Notes: a model not told the origin generated them from the letters alone. Shown: positions 1 through 6,337, counted from the stretch's first letter. The stretch is 7,465 bases of DNA from Bacteroidia bacterium (GCA_030433225.1 JAUIMD010000089.1:1-7465); one strand, 5' to 3'. Program-made: numbers and translations.

Positions 1-5
1 AAAAT

Positions 6-638
6 GTGGAGAACGTGGGCGGCATAAGTGAGCAGGGGCATTTCGTACTGCGTTCGGTAACCGAATACCATCTGATTCAGGCTTTTAAAGCCATGAAAAT
101 TGATTTGAACGACCCCAATGTTGGGGGCGAAAAAGGCACCCCATACCGGGTGGCAAAAATGTATTGCGGTGCGCACTTAAACGACGATGCCGAATTATTG
201 TCTGGACGATGGATGACCAAACCCAATATGACCAGCTTCCCCAACGAAAGCAACCAACGTTTTCCGATTACCAAAAAGGTGGACATCCTGTCGGTATGTT
301 CCCACCATGTGGCACCGTTCAGTACCATGTTTCGTGACGATGCTTATGCCATCATCAGTTACATCCCTGACCAAAAGGTTCTGGGCATATCAAAACTGCA
401 ACGCATTGTGGATTGGGTGGCACGTAGGGGACATTTACAGGAAGAATTAACCGTAAAAATATACAACGAGGTGAGCAAAGCCGCCGGTACTAAAAGTGTG
501 TATGTACGCCTGGCCGGTTTGGTGCACACCTGCGAATCCTTGCGCGGTACCCAGTCGAAAGACGGTGCCTTTACCTCGGAGCATTACGGTGGAGATTTTC
601 AGAATTTTGAACTGCGCCGTGAGGTGCTTACCCCTTAA
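6..638 (+). CDS. folE: GTP cyclohydrolase I family protein (FolE), possibly 5' partial
   Basis: Predicted to convert GTP to 7,8-dihydroneopterin triphosphate and formate, the entry step to folate, queuosine and biopterin-type pterins, in the cytosol. Numbering from the GTG at position 6, a CSHH motif (C98, H100, H101) and a VHTC motif (H174, C176) match the zinc and catalytic Cys/His set of E. coli FolE (C110, H112, H113, H179, C181). The core PDQKVLGISKLQRIVDW (121-137), then the RR and QE pair (Q145, E146), is typical of the family, as is TPYRVAKMY at 45-53. The usual CEHH is CSHH here, and the C-terminal T-rich/GG segment is altered to FTSEHYGGDF, so this is a divergent member. At 210 residues it lacks about 30 N-terminal residues of E. 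coli FolE. The frame is open to the window edge, so the true start may lie upstream. It sits 15 bp before a pterin synthase gene, which supports the call. Confidence 0.9.
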   Translation: MENVGGISEQGHFVLRSVTEYHLIQAFKAMKIDLNDPNVGGEKGTPYRVAKMYCGAHLNDDAELLSGRWMTKPNMTSFPNESNQRFPITKKVDILSVCSHHVAPFSTMFRDDAYAIISYIPDQKVLGISKLQRIVDWVARRGHLQEELTVKIYNEVSKAAGTKSVYVRLAGLVHTCESLRGTQSKDGAFTSEHYGGDFQNFELRREVLTP

Positions 639-653
639 CATACCTATTCAAGC

Positions 654-1250
654 ATGATTATTCGTAAAAAATTCAAATTTGAAGGCGCACACATTGTACG
701 CGGTTGTTCCAGCGATCGTTGCAAAAAATCGTTGCATGGGCACAGTTATGTGGTGGAGGTATTTTTTACTTCCAACCAACTGGATAACGGGCAAATGATT
801 TATGATTTTGGCCTGACCAAAGGCACCATTAGGGATATTGTTGATAGTTTTGACCATGCGTACAGTGCGTGGAACAAAGAATCGGACGACTTTATGAACT
901 TCATAAAAGCCAACAGCGACCGTTACGTTGTCATGCCGGTTTCGCCTTCTGCCGAGGGGTATGCCCTGCTGTTGCTCTATATTATTGACAAAATAATGCA
1001 GGCCACTGAGATGAATAATGGGGAAGGAAATGTAAAAGTGAACTCCGTTCGGGTACACGAAACAGATACCGGCTATGCGGAAGCATTTCGGGACGATTTA
1101 GACTGGTTTCCTTACCGCCTGGAAGATGTGCACTTTAGCAATCCCATCAAAGAGGAATGGAAAAACCCATTGATGTACGACCAACTCATTGCCTATTCAA
1201 GTGGGAAAGAGCAAACAAAACCGTTTAAAAATCCGGTGATTACCGATTAA
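654..1250 (+). CDS. 6-pyruvoyl/6-carboxy-tetrahydropterin synthase family protein (QueD/PTPS-like)
   Basis: Predicted to act on dihydroneopterin triphosphate, the product of the upstream enzyme, giving 6-carboxy-tetrahydropterin (queuosine route) or 6-pyruvoyl-tetrahydropterin (biopterin route). FEGAH with H13 and LHGHSY with H28/H30 give the three zinc ligands. C23 is the likely catalytic cysteine, FDHAY holds the D67/H68 pair, PVSPSAEGYA (95-104) matches the PTxEN-like motif, and VRVHETDTG (131-139) carries the pterin-binding glutamate E135. Two features are unusual: a second cysteine, C18, in a CSSDRC loop, with C23 five residues before the first His of HGH rather than four as in E. coli QueD; and about 55 residues after the core (144-198), against roughly 120 residues in total for E. 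coli QueD. The start is the ATG 15 bp after the folE stop, in an A/T-rich leader without a clear Shine-Dalgarno site. The two genes are probably one transcript ending at the 1287-1319 terminator. The exact substrate outcome is not decided by the sequence. Confidence 0.88.
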   Translation: MIIRKKFKFEGAHIVRGCSSDRCKKSLHGHSYVVEVFFTSNQLDNGQMIYDFGLTKGTIRDIVDSFDHAYSAWNKESDDFMNFIKANSDRYVVMPVSPSAEGYALLLLYIIDKIMQATEMNNGEGNVKVNSVRVHETDTGYAEAFRDDLDWFPYRLEDVHFSNPIKEEWKNPLMYDQLIAYSSGKEQTKPFKNPVITD

Positions 1251-1286
1251 CAGGTACCAGCCACACAACACCACACTAAAACACAC

Positions 1287-1319
1287 AAAATGCCGGATCC
1301 TATTGTTTCCGGCATTTTT
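1287..1319 (+). terminator. Intrinsic terminator, probably bidirectional
   Basis: A perfect 11-bp stem (1287-1297 with 1308-1318) has its GC-rich core in TGCCGGA/TCCGGCA and a 10-nt loop. The right arm runs into TTTTT for the + strand and the left arm gives a shorter T-run for the - strand. It lies 37 bp after the pterin synthase stop and 21 bp beyond the stop of the convergent DUF2147 gene, so it can end both transcripts. The 1251-1290 lead-in is strikingly C/A-rich and almost free of G, so it should stay unstructured in the + transcript. Confidence 0.85.
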
Positions 1320-1339
1320 AGTTGGCCTTTGCACGTGCC

Positions 1340-1765
1340 CTATTCTTCGTGGAGGAGCCAGGTTTGGGTGCGAAAAATAAACCCGATATACCCCCTCACC
1401 TTCAGGGTATTTCCGTCCCGCCATATTTTAACATCGTACCATTTACCGTTATCCGGATCAACTATACCATCGTCGCCCACCCAGGCTTCTTCCTCTTTGT
1501 GTAACCCGTTAATAAATGTCATTCCAATTACCTTTTGGTTTTTGAGGGCACCGGTGCATTGGTCGCAAACCGGGTCATAACCGTCGGGCTCATTTAACAG
1601 TTTTACAATATCACCGTATAATTTACCGTCTTCCACATACAGTTTTACAATGGATTTTTCATCCCCCGACCCGTCATCAATCGTTTTCCAATACCCCTCA
1701 ACGTTATTCGCAAAAGCAATGGTGGCTAAAAATAAGCCTGCCACCAGAAGCATTCCTTTTTTCAT
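1340..1765 (-). CDS. DUF2147 family secreted small protein
   Basis: A 141-residue protein of the DUF2147 family, common in Bacteroidota and Proteobacteria. The biochemical role is unknown; the family is usually exported and presumed lipocalin-like or beta-rich. Residues 1-19 form a signal peptide (KK, then a hydrophobic run ending at AFA). The mature part shows the family pattern in order: GYWKTIDD (24-31), SIVKLY followed by GKLYGDIVKL (38-56), DPVCDQCTG with the conserved Cys pair C67/C70 (64-72), KNQKVIGM (75-82), DPDNGKWY (103-110), and the closing KVRGYIGF...RTQTW (122-136). All signature blocks and the full length are present. The ATG at 1763-1765 has the purine-rich leader AAAGATAAAG directly upstream. 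It is transcribed alone, divergently from the GH43 gene, and ends near the shared terminator. The C-x2-C pair could bind metal or form a disulfide in the periplasm; that is inference. Confidence 0.9.
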   Translation of the reverse strand: MKKGMLLVAGLFLATIAFANNVEGYWKTIDDGSGDEKSIVKLYVEDGKLYGDIVKLLNEPDGYDPVCDQCTGALKNQKVIGMTFINGLHKEEEAWVGDDGIVDPDNGKWYDVKIWRDGNTLKVRGYIGFIFRTQTWLLHEE

Positions 1766-1845
1766 CTTTATCTTTTTTTAAGCCCTGTAGCCATCCCTTA
1801 AGTGGAAATTTCTACCCGGTGTTCATTAGTGGAAAAGTACAGGGA

Positions 1846-1919
1846 ATTTGTGAAAATAAAAAGACTACCTTCCTTTCCTTCTACTTAAAAAATGCTGACA
1901 ATTGTAAAGTTTCACAAAT
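1846..1919. repeat. 10-bp inverted repeat (ATTTGTGAAA ... TTTCACAAAT)
   Basis: Arms 1846-1855 and 1910-1919 are perfect reverse complements separated by 54 nt; flanking bases do not pair. It lies between two divergent genes, so it could be a pair of regulator half-sites or the base of a long stem. The arms are A/T-rich and one such match in 367 bp could arise by chance. Confidence 0.35.
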
Positions 1920-2096
1920 ACGGGTGGTGCAAATCTGAACTACCGGCCTACCGACTTTCCTCCCCTAACGGCAAATGAAATAATACCGAAAGCCGAACGG
2001 TATATTGTACAAAATCCGTATTTTCAAGCTTTCAAAGCACGGTTGCTTTACGTACGCACCAGAGATTTTAAACGCCTTGTGCACCTAATTTTATAA
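1892..2096 (+). pseudogene. Possible decayed or frameshifted small gene (about 65-70 codons)
   Basis: From 1908 to 2093 one + frame is open for 62 codons and ends in TAA (2094-2096). Its translation looks protein-like, especially the end, which includes ERYIVQNPYFQAFKARLLY and a basic RTRDFKRLVHL. The frame has no ATG. The only standard start codons in it are late (TTG 2043, GTG 2079); CTG occurs at 1935. An ATG at 1892 opens an overlapping frame (MLTIVKFHKYG...) that stops at 1978, and a single-base shift between 1908 and 1975 would join it to the long frame. This fits a remnant or a frameshifted small gene, or a chance open stretch. I do not recognise a family. The stop falls 36 bp before the GH43 start, so a leader peptide is a more remote possibility. 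Confidence 0.25.
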
Positions 2097-2132
2097 ACCC
2101 CGGCCTTGAAAGTACCTCCAAAACATAACTAC

Positions 2133-3092
2133 ATGAAATGGTTTCCCTCCATCCTTTTGCTGCTAACCCAGCTTCCGGTTTTTGCCGGAACCCCGATAAT
2201 AACCTCACAGTATTCCGCCGACCCGTCGGCTCACGTGTTTAACGGTCGGGTATACCTTTACCCCTCGCACGACAGGGACGATAGCCAGACCTTTGACATG
2301 CTGGATTACCATGTATATTCTTCGGAAAACCTAAGCGACTGGAAAGACCATGGAGTGGCACTTCATTTGGATTCAATAAGCTGGGCCACCGAAAAAGCAT
2401 GGGCACCCGATTGTGCCTTTAAAAACGGCAGGTATTATTTTTACTTTCCTACCGACCGCGCTTATATTGGGGTTGCCGTATCCGATTCTCCTGCCGGCCC
2501 GTTTAAAGATGCATTGGGAACACCATTGGTCAGCAAGGATTCACCCGGTGTTTTGAATACTCGTGACTTTATTGATCCTGCCGTTTTTGTAGATGAGGAT
2601 AGCACTGCTTACCTCTTTTTTGGTCAGATTGATTTGAACATGGTGCCTTTAAATGCAGACATGGTAACTTACTCGGAACCCGTGAGGCAAATAGAAGGAG
2701 TGAACGATTTTTTTGAAGCCGTATGGGTGCATAAATATCAGGATACCTATTACCTCTCCTACTCCACCCGGGGAGAAAAAGGCAAAACAGGCCCCCAAAT
2801 TGCGTATGCCACAGCATCAGAAATTTGGGGCCCCTACACGTACCAGGGCATCCTATTAGATGAGGTAAACAGCGGCACCAACCACCACTCCATCGTAGAA
2901 TTTAATGGTCAGTGGTATCTGTTTTACCACAATTCCGATTTGTTTTACAGCCGCACTGCACCCGATTCACCCGAAATAAAAAAGGCACCATTCCGCAGAA
3001 GTGTTTGTATGGAACCCCTTTTTTACAATCCAGATGGAACTATACAGAAAGTGATACCATCTACTCAAACCACGGGAACGGACGGAAAATAA
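2133..3092 (+). CDS. Secreted glycoside hydrolase family 43 protein
   Basis: A single-domain GH43 enzyme, a five-bladed beta-propeller that inverts glycosidic bonds. Known activities in the family include alpha-L-arabinofuranosidase, beta-xylosidase and arabinanase; which one applies is not visible here. Starting at the ATG at 2133 (319 residues), residues 1-18 are a signal peptide ending at VFA. The three GH43 acids are present: D30 in SADPSAHVF (base), D148 in DFIDPAVFVD (pKa modulator) and E195 in FFEAVWVHK (acid). Other family blocks are the SHD...FDMLDYHVYSS run (45-64), WAPDCAFKNGRYYFYF (90-105), and TNHHSIVEFNGQWYLFYH late in the chain. The C-terminal RRSVCMEPLFYNPDGTIQ is the usual end of such propellers, so the protein is complete and carries no accessory binding module. 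A TTG nine codons upstream (2106) is in frame, but the ATG sits directly before the signal peptide. It heads a run of three secreted proteins, with a possible partial terminator after it. Confidence 0.92.
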   Translation: MKWFPSILLLLTQLPVFAGTPIITSQYSADPSAHVFNGRVYLYPSHDRDDSQTFDMLDYHVYSSENLSDWKDHGVALHLDSISWATEKAWAPDCAFKNGRYYFYFPTDRAYIGVAVSDSPAGPFKDALGTPLVSKDSPGVLNTRDFIDPAVFVDEDSTAYLFFGQIDLNMVPLNADMVTYSEPVRQIEGVNDFFEAVWVHKYQDTYYLSYSTRGEKGKTGPQIAYATASEIWGPYTYQGILLDEVNSGTNHHSIVEFNGQWYLFYHNSDLFYSRTAPDSPEIKKAPFRRSVCMEPLFYNPDGTIQKVIPSTQTTGTDGK

Positions 3093-3094
3093 CC

Positions 3095-3148
3095 AAAAAT
3101 GCGGGGTTATTTTACCATTTATAAGGACTGTTGTCCCCGCTGCTTTTT
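3095..3148 (+). terminator. Possible weak intrinsic terminator after the GH43 gene
   Basis: GCGGGG (3101-3106) pairs with CCCCGC (3135-3140) across a 28-nt loop, flanked by AAAAA (3095-3099) and a T-run (3144-3148) that extend the pairing after a small bulge. A competing small hairpin GGAC-TGTT-GTCC (3125-3136) uses part of the right arm. The layout fits a terminator or attenuator reducing read-through into the esterase gene, but the large loop makes it uncertain. Confidence 0.4.
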
Positions 3149-3229
3149 AATTGCCACCATTCCCTTTATCTTGCAACATTTCTAACAATTTGGGTGCAAA
3201 GTTTTGCGTTGCCCCTTAACAATACAATA

Positions 3230-4231
3230 ATGAAACAGCACCTCCTATCCCTTATTTGTGGTTTTGTATGCCTCAGCAGTGCTCCAGCTCAGGAAGTTTT
3301 TTATACCGATCAGGGCATCCCGCGCGACTCGTCATTTACAGCTGAAGGATCCTACCTGAAATACAAGAAATACTACCCCGAAATCAAGGTGGCAAAAGCC
3401 ATTTTACCCGATAATGTTGCCGAAGATCGCGATGTGGTGTATACCGTTCTCGACGATTCTGTCAACAAAAAGCGACGCATGTACCTGGATGTTTTCTATC
3501 CAAAAAAGAGAGGAACCTATCCTGCCCTTATTATGGTGCACGGCGGTGGATGGCGATCAGGGGACAAATCCCTTCAAATTCCTATGGCCATGCAAATTGC
3601 CAAATCAGGCTTTGTAACGGTTGCGGTGGAGTACCAGCTTTCACGCGAGGCCAAATACCCCAATGCCGTGTACAACATTAAATCTGCCATACGGTGGATG
3701 CGGGCCAACGCCGAAAAGTATGGCATTGATACAAGCAAAATTGCCATTAGCGGTTGTTCGGCCGGCGGACAATTAGCCGTTTTAACCGGACTTACCAATG
3801 GGGTAGAAAAATTGGAAGGAGACCATGGAAACGATGGATTCAGCAGTGATATTCAGGCCATTGTAGACATGGACGGTGTACTGAATTTTTTGGATCCGCA
3901 ATCCCTCAACCTTACCCGTAAACCCAATTCGCCCGATATTGATTGGCTGGGCGGATCCTTTGCCGAAGTACCGCTGACCTGGAAAGAAGCCTCCGGTATT
4001 TACTGGGTGGATAAAAACTCCCCTCCTATGTTAATTATCACCAGCGGATTTTCCCGGTTTACAGCAGGCAAGTATGAATTGCTTGGCATGTACAACGAAC
4101 TTGGATTGTACAACGAGCACCATTCTTTCGATGTCAACGTACATCCGTACTGGCTGTTTCATCCCTGGTTTGAACCCACCGTAATCTATACCGTAAATTT
4201 TCTGGATAAAATTTTTAACCCATCCAACTAA
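3230..4231 (+). CDS. Secreted alpha/beta-hydrolase, probable carbohydrate (acetyl/feruloyl) esterase
   Basis: A 333-residue alpha/beta-hydrolase resembling the BD-FAE-like esterases found in polysaccharide utilisation loci, which remove acetyl or feruloyl groups from hemicellulose or pectin. Residues 1-20 form a signal peptide (hydrophobic core, SAPA then Q). HGGGW (104-108) is the oxyanion-hole motif and GCSAGG (175-180) places the nucleophile at S177. The closing block VHPYWLFHPWFEPTV gives the likely catalytic H305, followed by YTVNFLDKIF as in the family. The catalytic acid is unclear: the segment TAGKYELL (278-285) has E283 where, from memory, relatives carry Asp. The start is the ATG at 3230 because the signal peptide begins there; an in-frame TTG at 3131 would add 33 residues and bury it. 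The gene lies 137 bp after GH43 and 5 bp before the LamG-like gene, so cotranscription with the latter is likely. Confidence 0.88.
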   Translation: MKQHLLSLICGFVCLSSAPAQEVFYTDQGIPRDSSFTAEGSYLKYKKYYPEIKVAKAILPDNVAEDRDVVYTVLDDSVNKKRRMYLDVFYPKKRGTYPALIMVHGGGWRSGDKSLQIPMAMQIAKSGFVTVAVEYQLSREAKYPNAVYNIKSAIRWMRANAEKYGIDTSKIAISGCSAGGQLAVLTGLTNGVEKLEGDHGNDGFSSDIQAIVDMDGVLNFLDPQSLNLTRKPNSPDIDWLGGSFAEVPLTWKEASGIYWVDKNSPPMLIITSGFSRFTAGKYELLGMYNELGLYNEHHSFDVNVHPYWLFHPWFEPTVIYTVNFLDKIFNPSN

Positions 4232-4236
4232 TACAT

Positions 4237-5187
4237 ATGAAAAAAATCCTTTATTCCTTCGTACTTGGTTTCTTTATCCTTTCTACCCAACATGGTCTAG
4301 CTCAGGAGCAGATATTATGGGAACTCAACAACCTGGAAAACATCAGTGGCCTACCCGTTACCGTTCACGGAAACCCCAAAGTAGTGAATTTTGGTGCATT
4401 TGATGCGCTGGAATTTGATGGCAGGGACGATGGAATTTTTCTGGATCAGAACCCGGTAGCCAATGCCGAAGCTTTTACGCTGGAGGTGGTTTTTATGCCT
4501 TACGCCGGCGGAGAAACAGAACAGCGATTTGTGCATGTGCAACAAGATGATAACAATAGAATGCTAGTTGAATTGCGCTCATATGGTACCCAATGGTTTT
4601 TGGATACGTTTATAAAATCCGGCAGTTCAAACCGGGCTTTGTACGCAGAAGATTTTAAGCACCCCAATGAAAGCTGGCACCATGCGGCTATGGTATACGA
4701 AAACGGCCGCATGTGGCATTATGTGGATGGGGAATTTGAAATGGACTCTACCATGAATTACACGAAGCAAACCCATGGAAAAACCTCCTTTGGCATGCGC
4801 CAGAATTTTCGGTCGTATTACAAAGGCGCCATTCGCCTGTTGCGTGCAACACCAAAAGTACTAAGCCCCGAAGAGTTTTTGAGAGCCGATGTGGTAAACC
4901 CAATAAAAACAGTGCGCACCAACAACAATCCACACCTGGAACTAGGTGCATTTGTGCAAAACCAGCAATCCGGATGGTTAACACTACACCTTCACCAGGC
5001 CGCACCGCTAAGTGTACGTCTGGTACATTTAAACGGAACCAAAAAGTTACTCACCGAAACTGTCCTTTCTCAGGGCCGTCAGCGGGTTGCCCTAGCTCTT
5101 GGACAAAACCCTTCGGGCGTATACCTGCTGGAGGTGGCTAACCCGTCAGGCGTTTTTTACAAAAAAATACACATAAACAAGAATTAA
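4237..5187 (+). CDS. Secreted LamG-like (concanavalin A-fold) protein with T9SS type A-like C-terminal domain
   Basis: A 316-residue exported protein. Residues 1-22 are a signal peptide (KK, hydrophobic core, GLA then Q). Residues about 26-225 match the LamG/concanavalin A jellyroll (Laminin_G_3 type): ALEFDGRDDGIFL, FTLEVVFMPYAGG, W147-H148-H149 starting WHHAAMVYENG, then YVDGEFE and a closing GAIRLLRATPKVLSPEEFL, the usual end of these domains. Such domains often bind carbohydrate. The last 69 residues (248-316) resemble a T9SS type A sorting domain: alternating beta strands, an NG turn, SGVYLLEVANPSGVFYKKIHINK at the end. The usual PNP at its start reads QNQ (VQNQQSGWLTL). No hydrolase active site is evident, so a binding or surface-anchored partner to the GH43 and esterase is the best guess. 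The start 5 bp after the esterase stop indicates one operon. Confidence 0.82.
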   Translation: MKKILYSFVLGFFILSTQHGLAQEQILWELNNLENISGLPVTVHGNPKVVNFGAFDALEFDGRDDGIFLDQNPVANAEAFTLEVVFMPYAGGETEQRFVHVQQDDNNRMLVELRSYGTQWFLDTFIKSGSSNRALYAEDFKHPNESWHHAAMVYENGRMWHYVDGEFEMDSTMNYTKQTHGKTSFGMRQNFRSYYKGAIRLLRATPKVLSPEEFLRADVVNPIKTVRTNNNPHLELGAFVQNQQSGWLTLHLHQAAPLSVRLVHLNGTKKLLTETVLSQGRQRVALALGQNPSGVYLLEVANPSGVFYKKIHINKN

Positions 5188-5230
5188 ATTCCAATACTAA
5201 ACCGAAAGCTATGGCACCAAAAGTCACTCC

Positions 5231-6337
5231 TTATTTTGGAGAGCGGTTGCCTTTTTCCTGTTTCCCTTCCCGAATCATTTCACGGGCTTCCTGTTTTTCG
5301 TCCTTTTCCAAGGCCTCCTTTGGTGGAAGTTTATCCTGCCTATCGATAAAAAACCTGCAGAACAAAGGAAAATGATCTGAACCAATGTTCTCAAGCACGT
5401 TTAAATGCTGTACTTCGATGTGTGCAGAATGGTACAACAAATCGATGGGGAACCGGAATAACGGCCATCTTGCCGGATAGGTGGAGAACAGTCCGCGCCC
5501 CACACGAGGATCCCGCAAACCTGAAAGTTTGCGAAACAAGCGGGTAGACCGCGACCAGGCCACATTGTTAAAATCTCCCACTACAAGGGTAGGAAGTTCG
5601 CTGTTGCGAACCCGCTTTCCTACAGCCAGCAATTCGCCGTCCCGCTCTTTGGAGGTGGTTTCCTCGGTAGGACTTGGAGGCGGGGGATGAATGCCGAACA
5701 ACTGAAATTTTTGCCCCAGTTTATCCTGCATCTCAACCTGTACCGAGGGCAAATCAGGTGCCATCAGGTAAAGTACCTGGCAGGAATCTACCGGCAATTT
5801 GCTGTAAAAATGCATGCCGTAGGTGTTTTCCTGCGCTACTTTTTGCTGAAACGGATAGGCATTGTCCAATACCTTCAGGGCATCTTCCCAGGCCTGGTTG
5901 GTTTCAACAGTAAGCAATACATCAGGGGAAGTACGCTCAACCAGTTCCAGCAATCGATGGTATTGCGTGTTAAACTGGTAAACATTTACCGAAAGTAACG
6001 AAACAGAGTGAGGGGAAACCCTCCAACTTTTCCCCATCCAGGTTTTAAAGGGAAGGTATGGCGCAAGTTTTATAAGATGATTCACCATACCCGCTCCAAT
6101 TAAAAGTTGGGTAAACATAAACGTAGCAGTACGTGATAAAGGAATAAAAAACCCCATACAGCCCAATACCGCTAATAAGACCAGCACCTGCAGCCGCAGA
6201 AACGCACACGCCCTGAAAATCCAGTGTGGTTTAGGAATGTAGGGAAGGAAAGATGCCAACAAACCAGCAATGGCCAGCCCGTAATACAAAAGGTAAACCT
6301 CCATGTGTTTAAGTTTTCTTTCCCAAAAGAAAGGCAT
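5231..6337 (-). CDS. Membrane-anchored endonuclease/exonuclease/phosphatase (EEP) family protein
   Basis: The EEP superfamily comprises metal-dependent phosphodiesterases (DNase I-like nucleases, phosphatases, sphingomyelinases); substrate is not predictable here. Numbered from the ATG at 6337, three hydrophobic segments (about 14-34, 47-67, 71-91) precede the catalytic domain. All active-site elements are present: N118 (SVNVY), E145 in DVLLTVE, H216 in FGIHPPPPSP, D254/N256 in VVGDFNN, D298 in FPIDLLY, and D320-H321 in GSDHFPL. A highly charged Lys/Glu tail of about 30 residues ends the 368-residue chain. The start is uncertain: an ATG at 6304 would begin with MEVYLLYYG, directly at the first membrane segment, and neither start has a clear ribosome site. 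The gene is convergent with the LamG-like gene, their stops 43 bp apart, and lies 169 bp beyond the end of the PepSY-like gene, so it probably has its own promoter. The neighbours say little about its role. Confidence 0.88.
   Translation of the reverse strand: MPFFWERKLKHMEVYLLYYGLAIAGLLASFLPYIPKPHWIFRACAFLRLQVLVLLAVLGCMGFFIPLSRTATFMFTQLLIGAGMVNHLIKLAPYLPFKTWMGKSWRVSPHSVSLLSVNVYQFNTQYHRLLELVERTSPDVLLTVETNQAWEDALKVLDNAYPFQQKVAQENTYGMHFYSKLPVDSCQVLYLMAPDLPSVQVEMQDKLGQKFQLFGIHPPPPSPTEETTSKERDGELLAVGKRVRNSELPTLVVGDFNNVAWSRSTRLFRKLSGLRDPRVGRGLFSTYPARWPLFRFPIDLLYHSAHIEVQHLNVLENIGSDHFPLFCRFFIDRQDKLPPKEALEKDEKQEAREMIREGKQEKGNRSPK

Larger units (their letters stand above)
1766..2132. other. Divergent intergenic region, 367 bp, with no assured gene
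   Basis: This region separates the DUF2147 gene (- strand) from the GH43 gene (+ strand) and must hold both promoters. I searched for the Bacteroidota promoter pattern (TTG-type -33 element, TAnnTTTG at -7) on both strands and found no clean copy. The closest is TACTTTTC on the - strand near 1833-1840, without a good -33 partner. It does hold a 10-bp inverted repeat (1846-1855/1910-1919), a 6-bp hairpin ATACCG/CGGTAT (1983-2003, 9-nt loop), and a protein-like frame without a start (1908-2096). Confidence 0.6.

Noticed and set aside
648..1058. Long open frame on the - strand inside the pterin synthase gene
   Set aside because: It is fully antisense to a gene with clear family motifs and its translation resembles no family I know.
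1290..1580. Open frames on the + strand opposite the DUF2147 gene
   Set aside because: They are antisense to a complete DUF2147 gene with signal peptide and begin inside the terminator hairpin.
1801..1835. AGTGGAAA direct repeat (1801-1808, 1828-1835)
   Set aside because: An 8-bp repeat in A-rich sequence is expected by chance and the flanks do not match.
3131..3229. TTG-started N-terminal extension of the esterase
   Set aside because: It would place 33 residues before a clean signal peptide; the ATG at 3230 is the better start, and the TTG lies in the terminator-like stem.
5217..5239. CCAAAA/TTTTGG stem between the LamG-like and EEP genes as a terminator
   Set aside because: The stem is only 6 bp and A/T-rich, with an 11-nt loop and no T-run after it on either strand.
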